In this document: positions 58,860 through 64,000 of the stretch, one piece after another
Position numbering within the stretch: the first letter of the stretch is position 1
Layout of the letters: each line of letters starts with the position of its first letter
Assembly (NCBI RefSeq): GCF_008831285.2
Contig: NC_045151.1
Span: 4,833,544-4,897,543, forward strand
Reading direction: 5' to 3'
Source of the DNA: Nymphaea colorata
Taxonomy: Eukaryota > Streptophyta > Magnoliopsida > Nymphaeales > Nymphaeaceae
DNA length: 64,000 bases
Position numbers and translations under genes: made by a program
The notes under the pieces: generated by a model
Databases searched by the model: none
What the model was told of the DNA's origin: nothing
The model's input: only the letters and a program-made list of their open reading frames with translations

Positions 58860-61800
58860 AAACATACAAGTTCCCAAAGTCCTCAAGGCAATGTGGTGAA
58901 ATATTGTAGGCATGGGAAGCTCGGGCATATCCAGAAGAATTGTAGGACGAAGTTTACAAACATACAAAACAACAATAATTGGAACAACAACAACAACAGG
59001 AGGCCAAATCTATAGGACCACAATAGAGAAGCCATCTGCATTGTGTTTGAATGTTTGTTTGTAAATGATGAGCTGACTGACTGGTAAAGTGGTCCATATG
59101 AAAGACATGGGTTCATGAGAGAAAAAAGTTTATATGGAAAATAACTCTTAATATGATGTCATGGGAGTCGGTTTACATCAACTCAATGTTGGGAGCACTA
59201 GTGTTGTATTGAATGAGGTGTTTTATATTTAGTCTTAGTAGGAACCTTGTGTTTGTGCATTGACTGGAAAAGGTTTTTGATAAGAGAATCCACGACAATC
59301 AGGGAGAGGATGACAATCAAGGAGAGGATAACACCAATGTTGCGTTATTCAAAACTGAAGGATCTTCTCTTGATAAGGCAAGATCCATTTCTAAAACAGT
59401 CTCTTGTAATCTTGCCTGAGTCTATCCAGATCCTAAAATCAAGGATCTCAATTGTACACAGTGACTATAAATATTTGTACTCTCTCTTGGTTGATTTATT
59501 GAAGAATAGAGAGAATAGTTGGTGTGGATGTAGGCTTGTTTAGCCGAACCACGTTATCTTGTGTGTCCTTTTCTTTCTCTCCTTCTCCCTTCTCTTGTAT
59601 GCTTTTAGTTTCTTAGCTGTTTTGATGTGTGTTTTCTCTCGAGGTAAGTCACAGTAGGAAAACATGGCAAAGTAACGTTAGAAGAGAAGTTTGTAAAAGA
59701 ACATGACATGTTTACACTTAATGAAGTGGATAAATATCATGTTATACTGATTGTGTATTGAATGAGAATTTTTAGCATGGAAGATTAGACCATGTAAGCA
59801 TGAATAAAATGATGATATTAGCACAATAAGAAATAATATATGATATTGATGAAGAACGCCCTTGAAAAATGTGTGTCATGTTTATATAGAAAGATGGAAA
59901 AAAATATTTTTCTTCAAAGTGATTTGAACCACTGATTTGTTGGAGATTATCCATGCAGTTATTTGTGGATCATTTAGAGTCCAACTCATAGTAGCATGCT
60001 TTCTTTCACAACATTCGTTGATGATTTCTTAAGGTTTGGTTATTTTACCTGATTAAAATAAATATGAAGACCTTGAGAAATTCAAAGAATACAATAATGG
60101 AGTTGAGAGGCGACTTGAAAAAATATCAAAGTTATAAGGTTTGATCGAGGTGGTGAGTATATAGCAAATGAAATTTTTGAATGTTATTGTAAAGAGATTG
60201 GAATAAATAGGCAAAAAATAGTATTTAAAACACCACACCAAAATGTTGTAGCAAAGAGGTATAGCAGAACTTTCTTGACCATGGTAAGGTCCATGTCGGC
60301 AGACACACAATTAACCAAAGTATTTTGGGGTGAGGCTGTAATGACAGTTATGTACATCTTAAGTTGAGTGCACTGTAAGGCAATCTGAACCACTTCTTAT
60401 GAGAGATCATCTAGTTTGAAACCAGATCTAAGTCATTTCAGGAGATGGGGATTTATAGTCCACGTCAAGTTCTTAGATCCAAAAATGGATAAATTGGATA
60501 ACAAATATATAAGATGTTTATTTATTGAATACCTGAAATGACCCAAAGACTACATATATTTATCATTCGTCAATGAAACTAATTGAAAATAAAGACGTAG
60601 AGATCTTAGAAATGCTCAATAATGAAGTCCGTAACCCAATTGGAGACCAATCTAATCTACTGGATGATCTTATTTATTCAGATGAATAGTCAGGTAATGA
60701 ACTGACTAATAAATAGTTAGGTAATGGACTAATTTATTTTGATGCCTCAACTTCTCAGACTCTGACTGGTCATAAAAGACCTAGAGCTCCTCCTTGATAT
60801 TTGAACAACTATTATGTATAATTGGTAGATGAGCTATGTTATCTAGTAAACATTGATGAAACGACAGATAATCTAACATGTCATGAAATGATAAATTCAA
60901 ATGAATCATCAAATTGGATAAAAGCTATAGATGAAGAAGTTAAATCCATAAAAAAAAGTCTAAGAATTAATAGATCTTCTTAAAAGAAGAAAACTTGTAG
61001 AATGTAAATGGGTATTAAAGAAAAAAAAAAGTATAAAGCTAATGGCACAATCGATAAGTTTAAATCTAAACTAGCGGCGAAAAATTTTCTCAAAAGAAAG
61101 AAATTGATTATTTAGAAACTTATTCGCTAGTTGCTAAATTTACCTCGCTCAGAATAATTTTGGCTATCGCATCATTCTATAACTTGGATAGTTGGTAGAT
61201 GGATAAAAAAATTGTCATTATAAGTGGTGAGTTGAACAAAAATATCTATATAGAATAGTTAGAAGGATATATTATTAAGGAAAATAAAGATAAAATGTAC
61301 AAGTTGAAAAAATCCTTGTATGACTTAAAACTGTTTCTTAGACAGTGGTATTTTATATTCCATAAGGTGATGAGTAAGTTTTAATGTGCAGCAAATTAGT
61401 TAGAAACTATGTATATGTCTGAAAAATATGAGTCCGTTTTGCATATTGTCATTATATGTCGATGATATCTTACTAACTATAAATAACAATAAAATGGTAT
61501 CCAAAACAAAACTTGGCTGAATGAAACTTTGACATGGAAGATATGGTTGAAGCATCCTATATCCTAGGTATAAAAACCACTAGATAGAAAATTGAAGATT
61601 TTGAGTTTGAGACAAGGTGACATATTGATCACGTTTTAAAAAAAAAATAGAATGCAAGACTGCAAACTAATTGAGGCTCACATAGCTAAAGAAGTTAATT
61701 TAAGTAAAAGTGAGATTCCCAGCGAAGGACAACAACTTTTAAATGTCCTTTATGCTTAGGTTATTGACAATTTAATGTTGTGCATAAGACCTGATGTAAG

Positions 61801-62545
61801 TTTCTTATTAGTCCATCATCAAAGTAATCCAAGTTGGCCTCACTGAGAGGCTATAAAAAGAATATTTTGATATATTAAGGGATCAAAAGGTCTAATGTTG
61901 CCCTACCAAGCTGATGAATTCAACTTAGTGTGATATTTTAATACATATTTCACTAGTTGCAAGGATGACAATAAGTCTACCTCTAGTTACATATTTTTTT
62001 TGGAGGTGGAGCCACAACGTAGTCCTATAACAAAGCAAGGATGTGTTGCTCAACATACTCATTAAATAGAATATGCAGCATGTCGTGTAGCAATTAAATT
62101 TGCTATTGGATAAAGTAGTTCTTGAAAATAAATCTTGATTATAAACCAGTTCAACTATATTGTGATAATTATGTAGCAATATTTCTTATGAAAATGGAGT
62201 TGTTAGCTCAAAGAGTAATTATATAATGGTCACATACCATTATGTATACGAAATGATTGAGAAAAATGAAATTTCAGTTGATTATATGCTTACTAATAAT
62301 ATGGTAGTAGATCCTTTAAATAAGAGTATTTCATAAGACTTGTTTGCCAAGCATGTAAGCGTATGGAGCTGAGATACTTATGAAATGTTCCAATAGAAAA
62401 ACCTTTTTAAGGAAAAGCTTGCTATTAACCTTGAACATATTAAGGTTATATTGGATAAACTAATTATGAAAAACTACATAGCTAAGATTAGGGAAGCCCA
62501 CAATAGTGGGAGAAAACTGTCAGTTTCATGGCCAAGTGGGAGATA
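58860..62545 (+). pseudogene. Decayed Copia gag-pol
   Basis: Pieces in order: a degenerate CCHC knuckle (HGKLGHIQKNCR, about 58913-58950) with an Asn-rich tail; a protease-end scrap to about 59230; an inserted LTR-like block; pre-integrase and integrase remains (59780-60310, including YEDLEKFKEYNNGVER near 60070); RT with WIKAIDEEVKS (about 60920) and LYVDDILL, the Y-V-D-D box at 61455-61466; and the RNase H region (about 61850-62330). It ends in the purine tract AAGTGGGAGATA typical of Copia 3' ends. Dozens of stops and frameshifts were seen. Confidence 0.8.
59240..59655 (+). mobile_element. Solo LTR-like insertion in the decayed Copia element
   Basis: A TATA box in GACTATAAATATTTGTACTC (about 59463), then GGATGTAGGCTTGTTTAGCC and GAACCACGTTATCTTGTGTG, is the typical 3' half of a Copia LTR. 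It separates protease from integrase remains, so it inserted into the older element. Precise ends and target duplication were not resolved. Confidence 0.5.
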
Positions 62546-62990
62546 TTGGATAGTGGCCACAAGCCATATCTTTTTTCACTTTGTAACTATGAGGGAGCCC
62601 ACTCACAATTACGAGATAAACCTTTGCAAACCGTATTTCTAAAGAATTAGTTTTTCATTAAAAGATATTTGATTTACAAAATCTATTTCTTGATTTCTCT
62701 CACTGGCCCTAACTGCAAGCTGGGCTTAAGGGGGAACCTATGATGTATGCTTTAAAGAGCCCAGCAACTTCTCTTTTAGGGTTGAGCATCGAATTACCGT
62801 GGTTGTGGCCTCATAAAAGCAAACCCAAAATACACTCACCTTACTTTTTTGTCTCTTTCCCTACAGTTCTTTCATTCTCTTGCTCCTTCTCCTTTACTGC
62901 CTTTAGCTTTCAAAATTTCTTGCAAGCATCTCTACAGAATGAACTCCTCCACTTGATATTGGTCTGAATTATCTCTCTTAACAGCTTCAT
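62546..62990 (+). repeat. Putative 3' LTR of the decayed Copia element
   Basis: It starts TTGGATAGTGGCCAC directly after the polypurine tract, a decayed form of the usual TGTTGGA. A TATA-like CATAAAAGC (about 62811) and pyrimidine-rich downstream sequence fit an LTR. No matching 5' LTR was found in the window. Confidence 0.45.
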
Positions 62991-62999
62991 AGAGGTAGT

Positions 63000-63780
63000 T
63001 CTTATTCTTCAATTTGACTAACCCTGCCCCTAGATTTAGTAATAGAAATATAAACTCAGACTTCATTGTTCATGTCCCAAGCAAATTGAACCCAAATAAT
63101 GCCTGTGGCAATCCAGCTGATTAAATCTTTGCACCCTTCCTCTTTCCAACCCTGTGCCACAATAATTTCCATGCATGTCTTCCAGTAGGTGTCTACCTCA
63201 TTTCACAGCGTATTGATCTTGTCATGTTGTGTACCATTCCTCAATTTCCACATGTGCCATATGGCAACATGAAAACAATTCTTCCACCATTTTTTATGAA
63301 CTCTGTTTCTAAACTTCTTTCTTTTCCACCATTAAAGTGCCTTTATAAGGCCTCCTTTAGGCACTCTATTCTCCCCGGATTTAGTAACTCTTTCTACTCC
63401 AAATGCTTTGGCTGATTGGGCATTTAAATAATAGATGTCACTCATCTTCCTATTTTTTTTCCACATAAACTACTACTGCATGAAGCCATGCTAAATCCAA
63501 GTCTTTTCAATCTGTCTTTAGTAGGTAGATCCCCTTCTACTCTCACATAGAGCATCTAGTTTGTTCTAGGATAGCTCTTTGTTTGCCATACCCCCTTCAC
63601 ACCAAGTTTTAGTTTGGCCTTTAGTTTTTATATGATCTAGAATGGAGGCTCTTGTAATATCTTTGCTATTTCCTCCATTACATGTTAGTCTCTCCAGCTG
63701 GTTTGAGCTGAGTGGTATTTGATGAGATAGATCGAGTCAAAGAAGAAAAAAAGCACTACCATGCAAGTTGTTTTCCTTGT
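63000..63780 (-). pseudogene. LINE (non-LTR) reverse-transcriptase C-terminal remnant
   Basis: The minus strand reads GDLPTKDRLKRLGF (about 63545-63500), then a Cys-rich segment of the zinc-finger type found after plant LINE reverse transcriptases, then WKKWWKN-like and VAIWHMWKLRNGTQHDKI (about 63270-63215) and a Trp-rich tail. This order is the usual 3' part of L1-type ORF2. Frames shift several times. Confidence 0.6.
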
Positions 63781-64000
63781 ATATTTTCATAGGAGATCAT
63801 TTCATAGGTCACCCAGCCATGAAATCCCCTAGTCTAGAAATCAATAAACTCTTCATAGCATGCTGAACTTTGATGGGATCAGATATATGTTTCATGTTGC
63901 TAGGTCACCTAGTCAAGGAGCGACCTGATCTCAATGCTCTTTATTCAACTACAAATGAACATGCCCTTAAACTCTCCTCCTTTATGCAGGCTTGGAACTG
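63781..64000. other. Window end, nothing supported
   Basis: No recognisable content. It may be further LINE or intergenic sequence. Confidence 0.5.

Overview
The window is nuclear DNA of a flowering plant with a repeat-rich genome. It has spliced genes with GT..AG introns, an acid-invertase gene, decayed Copia and Ty3/gypsy elements, a PIF/Harbinger element, endogenous caulimovirid (plant pararetrovirus) fragments and many (TA)n tracts. Almost every mobile element is riddled with stops, which suggests an old repeat landscape. I cannot name the species.

Layout. 1-1087: the last three exons of a cell-wall invertase (GH32) on the + strand, entering from the left edge. 1088-8941: intergenic DNA with miniature elements, Copia scraps and a long G/T-skewed AT-rich tract. 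8942-11817: a Copia element with both LTRs and a perfect 5-bp target duplication (ATCCT), missing its reverse transcriptase. 12407-about 44810: one nested stack. An old Tekay-like Ty3/gypsy element (5' LTR at 12407, pol at about 28850-31087, 3' LTR from 31088) holds a large non-coding LTR element (LARD-like, from 15086, LTR about 2.7 kb). That element holds a PIF/Harbinger transposon (18609-23077, flanked by TAA) and an inverted solo LTR of its own family (25553-27609, flanked by CCCAC). About 12 kb of endogenous caulimovirid fragments (about 31244-43350), partly head-to-head, split the Tekay 3' LTR.

44811-49560 is intergenic with small elements. 49690-54273 holds the only complete host gene I can support: a two-exon model (coding part 53011-54273, 420 residues) for a membrane-segment protein resembling the ethylene-regulated ERT2 family of plants. 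54274-64000 is intergenic: microsatellites, short duplications, a decayed Copia element (about 58860-62545, LTR to about 62990) and a LINE reverse-transcriptase tail on the minus strand.

The two host genes have no evident functional link. The main interest is the dated order of nested insertions and the rearranged viral cluster, which repeats its promoter/leader region several times. I found no CRISPR array, RNA gene or multigene pathway.
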